Assembly: GCF_039542225.1 (NCBI RefSeq)
Contig: NZ_BAABHS010000030.1
Location: forward strand, 1 to 64,000
DNA: 64,000 nt
Direction: 5' to 3'
From: Yinghuangia aomiensis
GTDB taxonomy: Bacteria; Actinomycetota; Actinomycetes; Streptomycetales; Streptomycetaceae
The notes beneath the pieces were generated by a model. The model made no database searches. It was not told the DNA's origin and saw nothing but the letters and a program-made list of their open reading frames with translations. The number at the start of each line of letters is the position of its first letter. The stretch's first letter is position 1. Positions 9,901-17,700 of this stretch are shown here, piece by piece. The position numbers and the translations under genes were made by a program.

Positions 9901-11477
9901 GCGGTCGTGCCGAAGGCCGCGTCGGCGGACACCGAGTCGGCAGGTGCCCCCGCCGCGCCGGAAGCTTCCTGCTCCGCTACCGTCCCCTGTCCGTCGCCCG
10001 TTGCGGAGCCCGGGCGCGGCTGCGCCGTGGCGCCGGCCGGGCCCAAAGCGGCGGCCCAGGCGGGCGTGGACGGCGGGGGCATGATTCCCGCGGAGGCGCT
10101 GCCGGGCCGGTCGGCGGCCGCGCCGACGCCGGGGAGGCCGGCCGCGTCCCGCGGCTCGGCGTGGCCGGCAGTGGCGTCGGACGCTCCCGTTCCGGGCGCG
10201 GGGGCGGCGCTCCAACCAGGTGCGCCTGCCGCGGCCCCGCCGAACGCTGCCTCGCGCGAGCCGTCGGCGGCCCACCGGGGTGCTCCCGCGGCCGCATCCG
10301 GGGTTTCGGCGGTGGTGCCGGCTCCCTGTCCGGGTGCCGACGCCGGGCCGCCCGGCGCGGTCGGGTCCGGGACGATGCCCCGCTGCCACCCGGGTGTTCC
10401 GGCCGGGTCCGATCCGAAGCGGCCGGCGAGACCGCTCGCGTCGGGCGCGTCCGCGCCCTGCCACCCGGGCGTTCCGGCCACGTCCGCACCGAATCCACCG
10501 TGCGCGCCCGGACCCTGCCACCCCGGCATCCCCGCCGAGGCAGAACCGGACGCGGCGCCACCAGGCGACCACTCCGGCGTCCCCTCCGGACGCCACAGCG
10601 GTGCCCCCGCGTCGGTCGACCGTTCCGGCGCGGTCGGGGGCTGCCACCCCGGATCCACGGCGTCCGCGGCCGGCTGCTCCGGCAGCGCCGCCGCGGCGGC
10701 CGCTATGGCCGCGGCGGAGGCGCCGCCCGCGGCGTCCGGGTTGCCGAGCTGGGTGCCGGGCGCCGACCGAGATTCGGGCCGCGCCGGCGGCTCGTACGGG
10801 CGCGGGTACGTCGGCTGGTAGTGCTGCGCCCCGGGGTACGGCTGCTCGGGATACGCCGCCCCCGACGCCGCCGGTGCGCCCGGTTGCGCGTACGCCCCCG
10901 GCGCCTGCTGCTGCCATCCCTGCGGCGCCGCGTTCGACGGGTACGGTGCCGACCATGCGCTCTCGCCGGACTCCGCGGCCTGCGGATGCCACGACGGGGT
11001 GGGCGGCGGAGCCGACGGCTGCGGCGGGATCACCGGCGGCTGGGCCGGGCGCGGCGGGGCCGCCGCGCGCGGCGGTTCCCAACCGGACGGCGGCGGCATG
11101 TCGTCGGTGATCCGCGGCATCAGCCGGGTCGCGGGATAGTCGGCCTCGGGTGCCGGAGCCGGGGGTGCCGCCGGGTCGGGAACCTGGCCGGGCGGGGCGG
11201 GAATTCCGGGCGGCGTCCACGACGGCGCATCGGCATATCCGGCAAAATGCCCGGGAGCGGACGAATCCTGACGGGGTGTCGGGTCGGCGGCCGGAACCGG
11301 CTCGGCGGGTCCGCCGCCCGGCAGCGCCCCCGCGCCGTGCCGGTCCGCGGGCGCCGGGGCAGCCGGAGCCGCCGGCTGGCCGTACCACGAAGGCATCGTG
11401 AAGTCGGGCCCGGACCACTCCTCTTCCTCGTCCGGTCCGGGGTTGTCGACGTGGGTCCCGTCCTGCTCGCTGTTCAC
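6909..11477 (-). CDS. EspI-like ESX-associated protein: disordered Pro/Ala-rich region plus ParA/MinD-type ATPase domain
   Basis: 1522-residue protein resembling mycobacterial EspI, the large Pro/Ala-rich ESX-1-associated protein with a MinD-like domain. Residues 1 to ~1130 are low-complexity and rich in Pro, Ala, Gly, Thr, Ser and Asp, with 18 P-x-W motifs and a degenerate ~95-residue repeat. Residues ~1180-1440 form a deviant-Walker P-loop domain: KGGVGKTTTTTALGATLA near residue 1193 and VIAIDANPDAGTLGRRVR after it, ending in FDEHLAAGAEVDLEQLRPKT. A Gln/Pro-rich tail of ~80 residues follows. Start GTG (11475-11477) has GGAAGGA seven bases upstream. It ends against the ribF terminator. In mycobacteria EspI dampens ESX-1 activity under low ATP; a regulatory or scaffolding role here is inference. 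Confidence 0.85.
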   Translation of the reverse strand: MNSEQDGTHVDNPGPDEEEEWSGPDFTMPSWYGQPAAPAAPAPADRHGAGALPGGGPAEPVPAADPTPRQDSSAPGHFAGYADAPSWTPPGIPAPPGQVPDPAAPPAPAPEADYPATRLMPRITDDMPPPSGWEPPRAAAPPRPAQPPVIPPQPSAPPPTPSWHPQAAESGESAWSAPYPSNAAPQGWQQQAPGAYAQPGAPAASGAAYPEQPYPGAQHYQPTYPRPYEPPARPESRSAPGTQLGNPDAAGGASAAAIAAAAAALPEQPAADAVDPGWQPPTAPERSTDAGAPLWRPEGTPEWSPGGAASGSASAGMPGWQGPGAHGGFGADVAGTPGWQGADAPDASGLAGRFGSDPAGTPGWQRGIVPDPTAPGGPASAPGQGAGTTAETPDAAAGAPRWAADGSREAAFGGAAAGAPGWSAAPAPGTGASDATAGHAEPRDAAGLPGVGAAADRPGSASAGIMPPPSTPAWAAALGPAGATAQPRPGSATGDGQGTVAEQEASGAAGAPADSVSADAAFGTTAAGTPFGAAPAVGEPGTEHDAPADASAAETSGTPPWGPADPATTTDDAESDRGATDSGRPTEPQAPTGQGDFGGTTAAPGVPFAVAPTGGEPGGLGATSHAARAEAPGTPPWSPTGDAGQATPAETPSAPLWTPSGPATTDSADADRPAADIPGTANQSEPQATADRADFADTAASADAPVAASPTGGEPNGSATGLGAPTDATPEETSGTSPWSPTGAADQPAPEGPGAPSAPRTDAASAAARSAAADNAQPNAMTSPQPAEAPAQVEAAIAGPEATSPAATPDPESAPVGAAPSWTPHSQPADAHHPATPSESATAGTDAAWSGSGDPAAEPQSAEPVRAPGSVGESPAADGAFAAPPATSQPPTPSWAAGPGPQSTTAGAPDPAAHSTGAGATPLGQGPNAAQPTAAGTSPHPSATGSPSDTGPAAVGPGAEPTTPHPVTAESTGMTPDNAPQVPADGSQPGFAAPTGPHTADSPAPAPGPAPQPGAYTPAPGPAAQPYPQPADPRAYPPPTAEPVGRPGSAPGNQPYPQPGSAPGDPQAYPPPAAAAHGYSPTHPGVWSAPQTPDAAAYPAPQGGPAQPYPAAANPAWGAPQDGGPARAVGGAPLGYTAAVELTSDRLLRRQPQAKRTTSRFRLGGRAAEEKRARMLASIRTPVLDGYRIAVISLKGGVGKTTTTTALGATLASERQDRVIAIDANPDAGTLGRRVRRETGATIRDLVTAMPRLRSYMDIRRFTSQAPSGLEILANDVDPAVSTTFDDADYRAVIGLLGTQYPIILTDSGTGLLYSAMRGVLDLAHQLIVISTPSVDGATSASTTLDWLVAHGYSDLVSRSITVISGVRESGKLVKTEDIVAHFETRCRAVVVVPFDEHLAAGAEVDLEQLRPKTRQAYFELAALVAEDFGRTAPAGEPWQQNAWAPEQQQQQQYQPPAYGGQPAAYPPPTGSQPGAPAQGHQPPAGQPWSQAPRNPQAPHNPQSPHSPHAPQPPQSQQPPQG
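9250..10010 (-). repeat. Degenerate ~95-residue repeat in the EspI-like protein
   Basis: At least two diverged copies are seen in the protein around residues 490-740. Each has a TPPW/APLW start, then a TTD-rich stretch, then a SEPQA or TEPQA block, then a PTGGEP block, then GLGA. A partial third copy precedes them. Boundaries are approximate because the copies are degenerate. Confidence 0.5.
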
Positions 11478-11570
11478 CGCTGGTCCTTCCGATCACCCGG
11501 CGCGCGCCCGGGTGTCGTCCCGCGGCAGGCTTCCGGAGTTCCGGGCCATGTCCCCGTGCTGGGAGACCCC

Positions 11571-11599
11571 AGACTATTCAACCCGGGTGGCGGTGTCCC
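11571..11599 (-). promoter_or_regulatory. Candidate promoter of the EspI-like gene
   Basis: Read on the minus strand: -35 GGGACA (11599 to 11594), a 17-bp spacer, and -10 TAGTCT (11576 to 11571). It lies about 95 bases before the GTG start in a 196-bp gap, suggesting that this gene can be expressed apart from the eccE pair upstream. Based on consensus resemblance only. Confidence 0.4.
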
Positions 11600-11673
11600 G
11601 GGTCGATCTGCCGCGTGCGCTGTGCACAGGACCGCGTTTTCCGGGCGTTCACCCGGGAGCCGGGGGCCGTGCG

Positions 11674-12372
11674 TCAGTCCAACCGGCGCGGCGGGCCGAG
11701 GAAAGCGGACTCGACGCCGGTCGGGGCGAGCAGGACGTAGCGGCGCGTGCCGCCCGCACTCCACAGCGTCAGCTCGTCGGCGAGCGACGGCAGGGCCGCG
11801 GTGTCGGCCTCGGCCAAGCGCAGCACGGGGGCGGCCGCCTGTGCCTCGGTCGGTGAAACCCGCTGAAGGCCCACCAGGTCCGCATCCGCCAGCCGCGGGG
11901 CCAAGCGCGGGTCGAGGAACGGCAGCAGGGTGAGCGTGGTCTGCCACGGTGTCGCCGCGAGCCGGTTGCGCGGCGGACGCGCGCCGCAGTCCCGGATCAC
12001 CAGCACCGGGCTGGTCGCGGACGGCCCCTGCGGGCCGAGGCGGCCGACCGGCTGCACGGTGACGCACGGCTGCGCGCCGCCCGCCTGCTGCGCCATCGCC
12101 GACCACAAGTGCGGGCGCCCCGATTCGATCGCCACCCGGGCGCCGATCGCGGCTGCACGCAGCGCGATGATCTGGATCAGGTACGCGCCGCCCACGAACG
12201 AGATCTCGTACGGTTCCGGGCGAAAGAGCCCCAGCACGGCGGGGACCCGGTCCTGGTCCACGCCGATCACGATGCCGTCGTCGCTCACCGGCACGGCCAG
12301 CGAGCCGAGTTGGTCGACGGTCAGGGCGTGCCGTTCCACGCGCGGCCCCGCCGTCCCGAACATGCCGATCAC
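11674..12372 (-). CDS. Conserved ESX-cluster protein of unknown function
   Basis: 232-residue protein that I do not recognise by family. It contains no signal peptide or clear membrane span, and reads as an alpha/beta protein with blocks VSDDGIVIGVDQDRVPAVL, LWSAMAQQAGGAQPCVTVQP and PVLVIRDCGARPP. It lies between eccE and the EspI-like gene, 49 bases after eccE, all on the minus strand, so it is probably co-transcribed with eccE and belongs to the ESX machinery or its cytosolic accessories. The start GTG 12372 is preferred because AGGGGAG ends five bases before it; an ATG at 12363 is also possible and lies too far from that ribosome-binding site. A cytosolic chaperone-like (EspG-type) or ring-associated role is possible but not supported by a motif. 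Confidence 0.75.
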   Translation of the reverse strand: MIGMFGTAGPRVERHALTVDQLGSLAVPVSDDGIVIGVDQDRVPAVLGLFRPEPYEISFVGGAYLIQIIALRAAAIGARVAIESGRPHLWSAMAQQAGGAQPCVTVQPVGRLGPQGPSATSPVLVIRDCGARPPRNRLAATPWQTTLTLLPFLDPRLAPRLADADLVGLQRVSPTEAQAAAPVLRLAEADTAALPSLADELTLWSAGGTRRYVLLAPTGVESAFLGPPRRLD

Positions 12373-12421
12373 CGGTGCTCCCCTTCCCGCCTCGTGTCCT
12401 GCCACGTGCGCACGAAAGTCC

Positions 12422-13738
12422 TCACGAGCGGCCGCCCAACGGCAGGGTCGCCAGCAGGGCCGGCTGCTGCTCCCAGTCCAGCCGCACGAGCCCCATCTGC
12501 AGCTGCCGTGCCTGCTGTTCCAACTGCTGTGAGGATCGGGCGAGTTCGTCGGCCGAGCGGGCGGAGATGCGCAGGTGGCCGGTGAGTCCGACCGAGCCGC
12601 CGCCGCCCGATTCGGCGGTCAGGGAGAAGGTCGTGGCCAGGCCGGGTGTGGCGGTGAGCGCGCCGACGATGTCGGGGGACGTGCCCGCGGTCACGCGCGG
12701 CCAGCGGCCGATCCAGTACGTGGTGTGCCAGCGGTCGTCGCACCGCCACAGGTGCCGTGCCTCCGCCGTCCGCGTGCCTCCGCGACTGTTCCGGCGTACC
12801 GCACGATTGGCGCCGATGGCGGTGAAGAGCGCCTGGGTCAGGGCGTGTTCGTCGAGCGGTCGGCAGGCGAGACCGGCGTCGGCCAACGCCGCGGCCAGGC
12901 TGTTGACCGCGCGCAGCAGCGTGCGGCGGGCGCCTTCGGCACCGCCGCCGCGCGCCGCGATCGCGGTGGCGCACAGCTCGGGTTCGAGGCGCAGGGCGAT
13001 CCAGGTCTGCCGGACCGCGGGCACGTCGCCGCCTTCCCGGGACCGGAGTTCGGTGTAGGCGCGGGTGGCCAGCGCTTCCGGCGGCAGATGCGGTGCGGGG
13101 GCCGGCTGGCTGTGCTGCGCGATCTGCGCGGACGCCAGCACCACGTCGTCGACCCGCAGCGCGTTTGCGAGAGCGGCGAGCGGCAGCGGACGCCGGTCGC
13201 GGCGCGGCCGCAGCGGTTCGTCGCGGGCCTCGACGAGCAGCACCGCGGTGAGGAACGTGCCGTCCCCGGCCATCCCGACCGGTCGGCCGCCGCGGTCGGT
13301 CGCCGAGGCGACCGTCAGGCCGGGCAGGCATTCGCGGACGGGGGCGAGGTCGGCTTCCGGCGTGTGCCCGTCCGAGGCGGCGGGCGCGGCGGCCGGGCGC
13401 CGTGTGCCGCGGCGGCGCCGGAACGCCAGGACGATCCCCGGCCACAGCGCCAGCCGCCGCCCCCGGTACCGGGGCAGCACGCCGGCCACCAGGAGCACCG
13501 CGAGCGCGGCGCCCGGCACCACCCACGCGCTGTGCCGGGCGAGCGGGAACGCCACGAGGGCGACGGCGAGTTCGACGACCACCAGATGCTGGACCAGCAC
13601 CGCGCCCATCCGGCCCGGGCGGGGCTGGAAGCGCGGCGCCGCGGCGGCCGGGGCGGACCCGGGGGCGCGGGCGGCGGGCGCCCGGGACGTGCCGGGCGAG
13701 GTCCTTCGACGCGTGCGCTGAGGTGCGGAAACAGCCAC
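12422..13738 (-). CDS. eccE: Type VII secretion protein EccE
   Basis: 438-residue component of the ESX membrane complex. After a basic Pro/Arg/Ala N-terminus come two closely spaced membrane segments (LVQHLVVVELAVALVAFPLA and WVVPGAALAVLLVAGVLP, about residues 48-88), then a basic patch and a ~330-residue soluble domain, which is the EccE layout. Start GTG 13738 is chosen because a run of G (GGGGGGA) lies nine bases upstream; the frame continues open to 14068 without similarity. It is divergent from eccB with ~170 bases between them and leads a minus-strand group of three ESX genes. Family assignment rests on topology, position and overall resemblance. Confidence 0.8.
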   Translation of the reverse strand: MAVSAPQRTRRRTSPGTSRAPAARAPGSAPAAAAPRFQPRPGRMGAVLVQHLVVVELAVALVAFPLARHSAWVVPGAALAVLLVAGVLPRYRGRRLALWPGIVLAFRRRRGTRRPAAAPAASDGHTPEADLAPVRECLPGLTVASATDRGGRPVGMAGDGTFLTAVLLVEARDEPLRPRRDRRPLPLAALANALRVDDVVLASAQIAQHSQPAPAPHLPPEALATRAYTELRSREGGDVPAVRQTWIALRLEPELCATAIAARGGGAEGARRTLLRAVNSLAAALADAGLACRPLDEHALTQALFTAIGANRAVRRNSRGGTRTAEARHLWRCDDRWHTTYWIGRWPRVTAGTSPDIVGALTATPGLATTFSLTAESGGGGSVGLTGHLRISARSADELARSSQQLEQQARQLQMGLVRLDWEQQPALLATLPLGGRS

Positions 13739-13798
13739 CTTGGTACATCCCCCCGAGTACTGCCGCGCTGCGGTCCGCCGACGCGGGCCGTGACGAAC

Positions 13799-13808
13799 AC
13801 CGTACGGT
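13799..13808. promoter_or_regulatory. Palindrome between divergent eccE and eccB
   Basis: Perfect 10-bp palindrome ACCGTACGGT in the 169-bp gap between the two divergent ESX starts. It could be an operator or part of a -10 element (TACGGT on either strand); no function can be assigned. Confidence 0.25.
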
Positions 13809-13907
13809 ACGGCGCGAATCCGTCGCCGGGAAGAGCCTAGGCCCGCACGCCCGACCGGCTGGTTGCGGGTACGCTGCCGCACGCCGATCGTCGAGACGGG
13901 GAGATCG

Positions 13908-15398
13908 ATGGCATCGCGACGCGAGCAGCTCGAGGCGTACGTGTTCGCACGTCGCCGCATGGTGGCCGGATTCCTCCAGCCGGAACCCGGCGGGGGGACC
14001 GAGGAGAAAGCACCCAGGCCTTTCCGCTCGGTGCTGCCCGGCATCGTGGTCGGCGCGCTGATCCTCACCGGCTTCGGCGTCTACGGGCTGGTCCAGCCCG
14101 GCACGCCGCCGGGCTGGAAGAACAAGGGCAGTCTGATCGTCGGCCGCGACTCCGCCAGCCGCTACGTCTACCTCGACGGCAAACTGCACCCGGTCCTCAA
14201 CATCGCCTCCGGCCGACTGCTGCTCGACCCCGGCCAGTTCAAGGTCAACTTGGTGCCGGAGAAGGTCCTCAACAGCGTCGACCACGGCGCGCCGCTGGGC
14301 ATCCCCAACGCGCCCGACCGGCTGCCCACCGCCAAGGAGGTGGGCAAGACCAAGTCGTGGACGGTGTGCGAACGCCCGGCGACGGGCAAGGACGGCCGGC
14401 CCGATCCGGGCTCGCCGCAGCGCAGCGTGTTCGTCGGCGCGCCCCCGAAGCAGGGCGAACTCGGGCCGGACGAGGCGATCTTCGTGCAGCAGAAAGCGGA
14501 GAAGGCCGGCGACCAGGAGCCGATGTACGTCGTCGAGGGCGGCCATGCGTACCTGATCAAGAGCGGCGGCGTGCGTTCCGCGCTGGTGCTCGACGCGATC
14601 CAGCCGCAGCCGGTCACCCGCGAGTGGCTGGACACGCTGGAGCCGGGCGCGGACATCGACTTCCCCGACGTGCCGGACTACGGGAAGCCCGCCGCCGTGG
14701 CGCTGCGCTCGCAGTACGCCACCGTCGGGCTCGTGCTCCGCGCCGAAGGCAGCGGCCAGTACTACGTCGTGCTCCGCGACGGCGTCTACCCGGTGAGCCG
14801 GCTGGCCGCGGAACTGCTGCTCGCCCGCGCCGACGCGCGCACCGCCTACGGCGCGGGCCGCACGCCCCAGGCCCTGCCGGTCAACGTCGGCGACCTGGGC
14901 GACGCGATCCGGCCGGGCCGCATGTTCGCCGCCGAGAAGGGCTGGCCGGAGCGGCTGCCGCAGGTGGTCAACCGGATCGAGGCGCAGGGCGACGTCGCGC
15001 GGACGACACTGTGCAACACCTACAGCGGAACCTACGCGGGCGGGTTCGCGCAGACCCGGCAGTCCGCCTGGCCGGCGCTGGCGGAACGGCTCGTGGACGG
15101 CATGGGCGGCGTATGGGTCGAGCCCGGCACGGGCGCCCTGATCCGCGAGGTCACCGGCCGCGGCGACGACCAGACCGGCACGCTCTTCCTGGTGACCGAC
15201 TCCGGGCTGCGCTACCAGATCGTCAACGACCCCCCGGAGCAGGGAGGTTCGGCTCCGGCCGGGGCGGACGGCGAAGCGAAGGTCCGGCTCGGCTACCAGG
15301 GCATCGTGCCGACCCCGGTGCCGCGGGCCTGGGCGGCCTTGGTGCCCGCAGGTGTGCGGCTGAGCGTCAAGGACGCCAAGCAGCCGCAGAGTTCGTGA
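13908..15398 (+). CDS. eccB: Type VII secretion protein EccB
   Basis: 496-residue single-pass membrane ATPase-like core component of the ESX translocon. The N-terminal cytosolic segment MASRREQLEAYVFARRRMV is the family hallmark, followed by one transmembrane helix (LPGIVVGALILTGFGVYGLV, about residues 44-63) and a large extracytoplasmic domain with the repeat-type blocks LIVGRDSASRYVYLDGKLHP, LLDPGQFKVN, and two conserved cysteines (TWTVCERP-like SWTVCERP and TLCNTYSG) that form a disulfide in mycobacterial EccB. ATG 13908 has GGGGAG just upstream. It begins the plus-strand group eccB-esxB-esxA-mycP-lipoprotein; a 194-bp gap with its own promoter separates it from the esx pair. Confidence 0.93.
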   Translation: MASRREQLEAYVFARRRMVAGFLQPEPGGGTEEKAPRPFRSVLPGIVVGALILTGFGVYGLVQPGTPPGWKNKGSLIVGRDSASRYVYLDGKLHPVLNIASGRLLLDPGQFKVNLVPEKVLNSVDHGAPLGIPNAPDRLPTAKEVGKTKSWTVCERPATGKDGRPDPGSPQRSVFVGAPPKQGELGPDEAIFVQQKAEKAGDQEPMYVVEGGHAYLIKSGGVRSALVLDAIQPQPVTREWLDTLEPGADIDFPDVPDYGKPAAVALRSQYATVGLVLRAEGSGQYYVVLRDGVYPVSRLAAELLLARADARTAYGAGRTPQALPVNVGDLGDAIRPGRMFAAEKGWPERLPQVVNRIEAQGDVARTTLCNTYSGTYAGGFAQTRQSAWPALAERLVDGMGGVWVEPGTGALIREVTGRGDDQTGTLFLVTDSGLRYQIVNDPPEQGGSAPAGADGEAKVRLGYQGIVPTPVPRAWAALVPAGVRLSVKDAKQPQSS

Positions 15399-15522
15399 TC
15401 CGTTCGGGCGCATGCCAGGCACGCGTCGGGCGCGCTCCTGAGCTGCCGATGACCCGGACGTTGCGCAAGGCCGGGTCGGCAAGATCGACGTAAAGGTTGA
15501 GTAACCGGCCGCGTGGTGCGCC

Positions 15523-15552
15523 TTGGGACGCGCCGCGCGGACCCGTTAGAGT
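15523..15552 (+). promoter_or_regulatory. Candidate promoter of the esxBA pair
   Basis: TTGGGA (15523-15528), 18-bp spacer, TAGAGT (15547-15552). It lies 40 bases before the ATG of the first WXG100 gene, in the gap after eccB. A dedicated promoter would let the abundant small substrates be made in excess over the membrane complex. Confidence 0.5.
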
Positions 15553-15592
15553 CGGCGCCAACCGATTAGCCACTCATGGGGGATGGTGGATC

Positions 15593-15901
15593 ATGGCGGG
15601 TTTCAAGGCGACACCGGAGCAACTCGACGCTCTCGGCAAGCACATCGACACCGAGCAGGCCCAGATCGCGACGCAGATCACGCGCTTCAACGGCATCGTC
15701 GACGACCTGCAGGCGGGCTGGAAGGGCGACGCGTTCGCGGCTTACGACGCCCTCCAGCAGCGCGTCAACCAGCTCCTGACGAACATCAACAAGCAGCTGG
15801 ACGACATCGGCGAGCTGATGACGAAGGGCTCGATCGCGTACGCGCAGAACGAGGCCGAGGTCAAGCAGCAGATGAGCAGCATCACCGCCGCACTCGGCTG
15901 A
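15593..15901 (+). CDS. esxB: WXG100 protein, EsxB-type ESX substrate
   Basis: 102-residue helical-hairpin protein exported by type VII secretion as a heterodimer with its neighbour. The turn motif is WKG in DLQAGWKGDAF (residues ~41-43), and a Y-x-x-x-E export signal, YAQNE, follows in the C-terminal helix. ATG 15593 has GGGGGATGG just upstream. In S. coelicolor the EsxA/EsxB pair of the equivalent locus is secreted and is needed for normal sporulation (known). The A/B names here follow gene order only. Confidence 0.92.
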   Translation: MAGFKATPEQLDALGKHIDTEQAQIATQITRFNGIVDDLQAGWKGDAFAAYDALQQRVNQLLTNINKQLDDIGELMTKGSIAYAQNEAEVKQQMSSITAALG

Positions 15902-15948
15902 GCCGCCGGCCGTCCGGCCGACTCGTCACACAAAATCGGGGAGAAATC

Positions 15949-16239
15949 ATGGGTTCGCCCATCGTCGTCACGTACGCCACCATCACCGGCGGCGCGTCGC
16001 AGATCCGCGGCATCAACAACGACATCAAGTCCCGCCTCGACGACCTCAAGGCCAAGGTGGCCCAGGTCGCGGAGAGCTGGGACGGTGACGCGCACCAGCA
16101 GTACCTCGTGCGCCAGGGCCAGTGGAACAGCGCCCAGACCGAACTCTGCGCGCTGCTCGACCAGATCGCGGTAGCCCTTGAGAAGACCGCCCAGGTCTAC
16201 CAGGAGACCGAGTCCGCGAACGCCAAGATGTGGGGCTGA
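15949..16239 (+). CDS. esxA: WXG100 protein, EsxA-type ESX substrate
   Basis: 96-residue partner of the preceding WXG100 protein. The turn motif is WDG in VAESWDGDAHQQYL (residues ~44-46), and the C-terminal export signal is Y-x-x-x-E in VYQETESANAK. A GGGGAG ribosome-binding site sits six bases before ATG 15949. The two genes are 47 bases apart and surely co-transcribed; the next gene mycP begins 140 bases later. Confidence 0.92.
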   Translation: MGSPIVVTYATITGGASQIRGINNDIKSRLDDLKAKVAQVAESWDGDAHQQYLVRQGQWNSAQTELCALLDQIAVALEKTAQVYQETESANAKMWG

Positions 16240-16379
16240 ACTTCCGCCCGGAAGCGCGCCGCGTACCGCCCGAGACGCCCGCCCCGGCGCGCTTCGGGCG
16301 GTACGCCGTGCCGTCGTGCCCTGCCTTCCCGCCCTTTTGCCGTCTCCGGTTCCGCCGATCGCGAAGGACCCCTGCGACC

Positions 16380-17621
16380 GTGCCTTCCCCTTCCCGGCTG
16401 CGCGCGGGGGCGTCCGCGGCCGCGCTCGCGCTGCTCGCCGCCCTGGCCGCGGCGCCCGCGGCCGACCTGTCCGGCAGCCGCGCGGCACCGGGCGGCGCCG
16501 TGCGCCTGGCCGCCGACAGCGACTGCCGCTACCCGGCCAAGCCTCTGGAAGGCAAGCCCTGGTCGCTCCAGCGGGTGATGCTCGACCAGGTGTGGCTCAA
16601 GTCCACCGGCAGCGGCGTCCTCGTCGGCGTGATCGACTCGGGCGTCGACCCGGGTAATCCGCAACTGGCCCCGGCCCTGGCCGGGATGCCCGGCATGGAC
16701 TTCTTCACGCCGGACACCAAGGGCGCGGTCGACGAGAACGGGCACGGCACCATGGCCGCCGGGATCATCGCGGCCCGCCCCGACCCGGGCACCGGCTTCG
16801 TCGGCCTCGCCTACGACGCGATGATCATGCCGATCCGGCAGAACGGCGGCACCGACACCGAGAAGGGCAACGTCGAGGGCTTGGCCGTCGCGATCCGGTT
16901 CGCCGCCGACAACGGCGCCCAGGTCATCAACATCTCGCAGGAGACCAGCGGCCCCGGCGGCAGCAAACCCGGCCCGCTGCTGGAGAGCGCCATCCGCTAC
17001 GCCGTCGACGTCAAAGACGTCGTCGTGGTCGCGGCGGCCGGAAACTCCGGGGACAAGGACAACCTCGACACGTACCCCGCCGACTACGAAGGCGTCCTCG
17101 CCGTCGGCGCCTCGGACCGCAACAACGACCGCGCGGCGTTCTCCCAGAACAAGCCCTACGTCGGTGTGCTCGCCCCGGGCGTCGACATGTGGTCCACGGT
17201 GCCCAAGGGCGGCCACTGCCGCGGCGACGGCACGTCGTTCGCCGCCCCGTACGCGTCCGCGGTCGCCGCGCTGATCCGCTCGCTGCACCCGTCCTGGACC
17301 GCGCGCCAGGTCGTCACCGTGATCGAGCAGACCGCGCAACGCGGTCAGCCCGGCCACTTGGACGGCATCGGCTGGGGCGTCGTCGACCCGCTGCGCGCCG
17401 TCGCGTTCAGCGGCGAACCGGGCACCCAGCCCGTGGCCGACGCGGCCCGCCCGCCGCAGGCCGCCCCCATCCGCGTGGCCCCGCTCACCCTCGGACCGAC
17501 CCGCGCCGACCGCGACCGCCAGACCGGAACGGTCGTGGCGGGCATCGCCGTTGCCGCGGTGCTGCTGCTGGCCGGCAGCGCGGTCGTGGTGCGGGATGCC
17601 CGGAACCGGCGGCAGACCTGA
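16380..17621 (+). CDS. mycP: Mycosin, S8 subtilisin-like protease of the ESX system
   Basis: 413-residue membrane-anchored serine protease. It has a signal peptide (LRAGASAAALALLAALAAAPA), a S8 catalytic domain with Asp86 (VIDSGVD), His122 (NGHGTMAAG), oxyanion Asn222 (AAGNSG) and Ser286 (GTSFAAPYAS), and a C-terminal transmembrane helix (VVAGIAVAAVLLLAGSAVVV) before a short basic tail. This is the mycosin architecture: the protease caps the periplasmic side of the ESX pore and stabilises it. GTG 16380 is chosen because it starts the signal peptide and GAAGGA lies upstream (12-base spacing, rather long); the frame is open from 16230, where it overlaps the esxA stop. Confidence 0.93.
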   Translation: MPSPSRLRAGASAAALALLAALAAAPAADLSGSRAAPGGAVRLAADSDCRYPAKPLEGKPWSLQRVMLDQVWLKSTGSGVLVGVIDSGVDPGNPQLAPALAGMPGMDFFTPDTKGAVDENGHGTMAAGIIAARPDPGTGFVGLAYDAMIMPIRQNGGTDTEKGNVEGLAVAIRFAADNGAQVINISQETSGPGGSKPGPLLESAIRYAVDVKDVVVVAAAGNSGDKDNLDTYPADYEGVLAVGASDRNNDRAAFSQNKPYVGVLAPGVDMWSTVPKGGHCRGDGTSFAAPYASAVAALIRSLHPSWTARQVVTVIEQTAQRGQPGHLDGIGWGVVDPLRAVAFSGEPGTQPVADAARPPQAAPIRVAPLTLGPTRADRDRQTGTVVAGIAVAAVLLLAGSAVVVRDARNRRQT

Positions 17622-17700
17622 GACGCTTGGCCTACAGTCGCGGCATCGCGCTGCCGGGGGTGGCAGCGGATGTTCCGGAGACTCCCTGGGGGGACCACCC

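Noticed and set aside
8482..10821. 779-codon open frame on the plus strand opposite the EspI-like gene
   Set aside because: Antisense mirror of the Pro/Ala-rich coding strand (Pro and Ala codons read as Gly, Arg and Ala); the minus-strand protein has a start site and a real ATPase domain.
12369..15482. 1037-codon open frame on the minus strand across eccE and eccB
   Set aside because: In the eccB part it is antisense to a clear EccB protein, and in the eccE part it is out of frame with EccE; no similarity.
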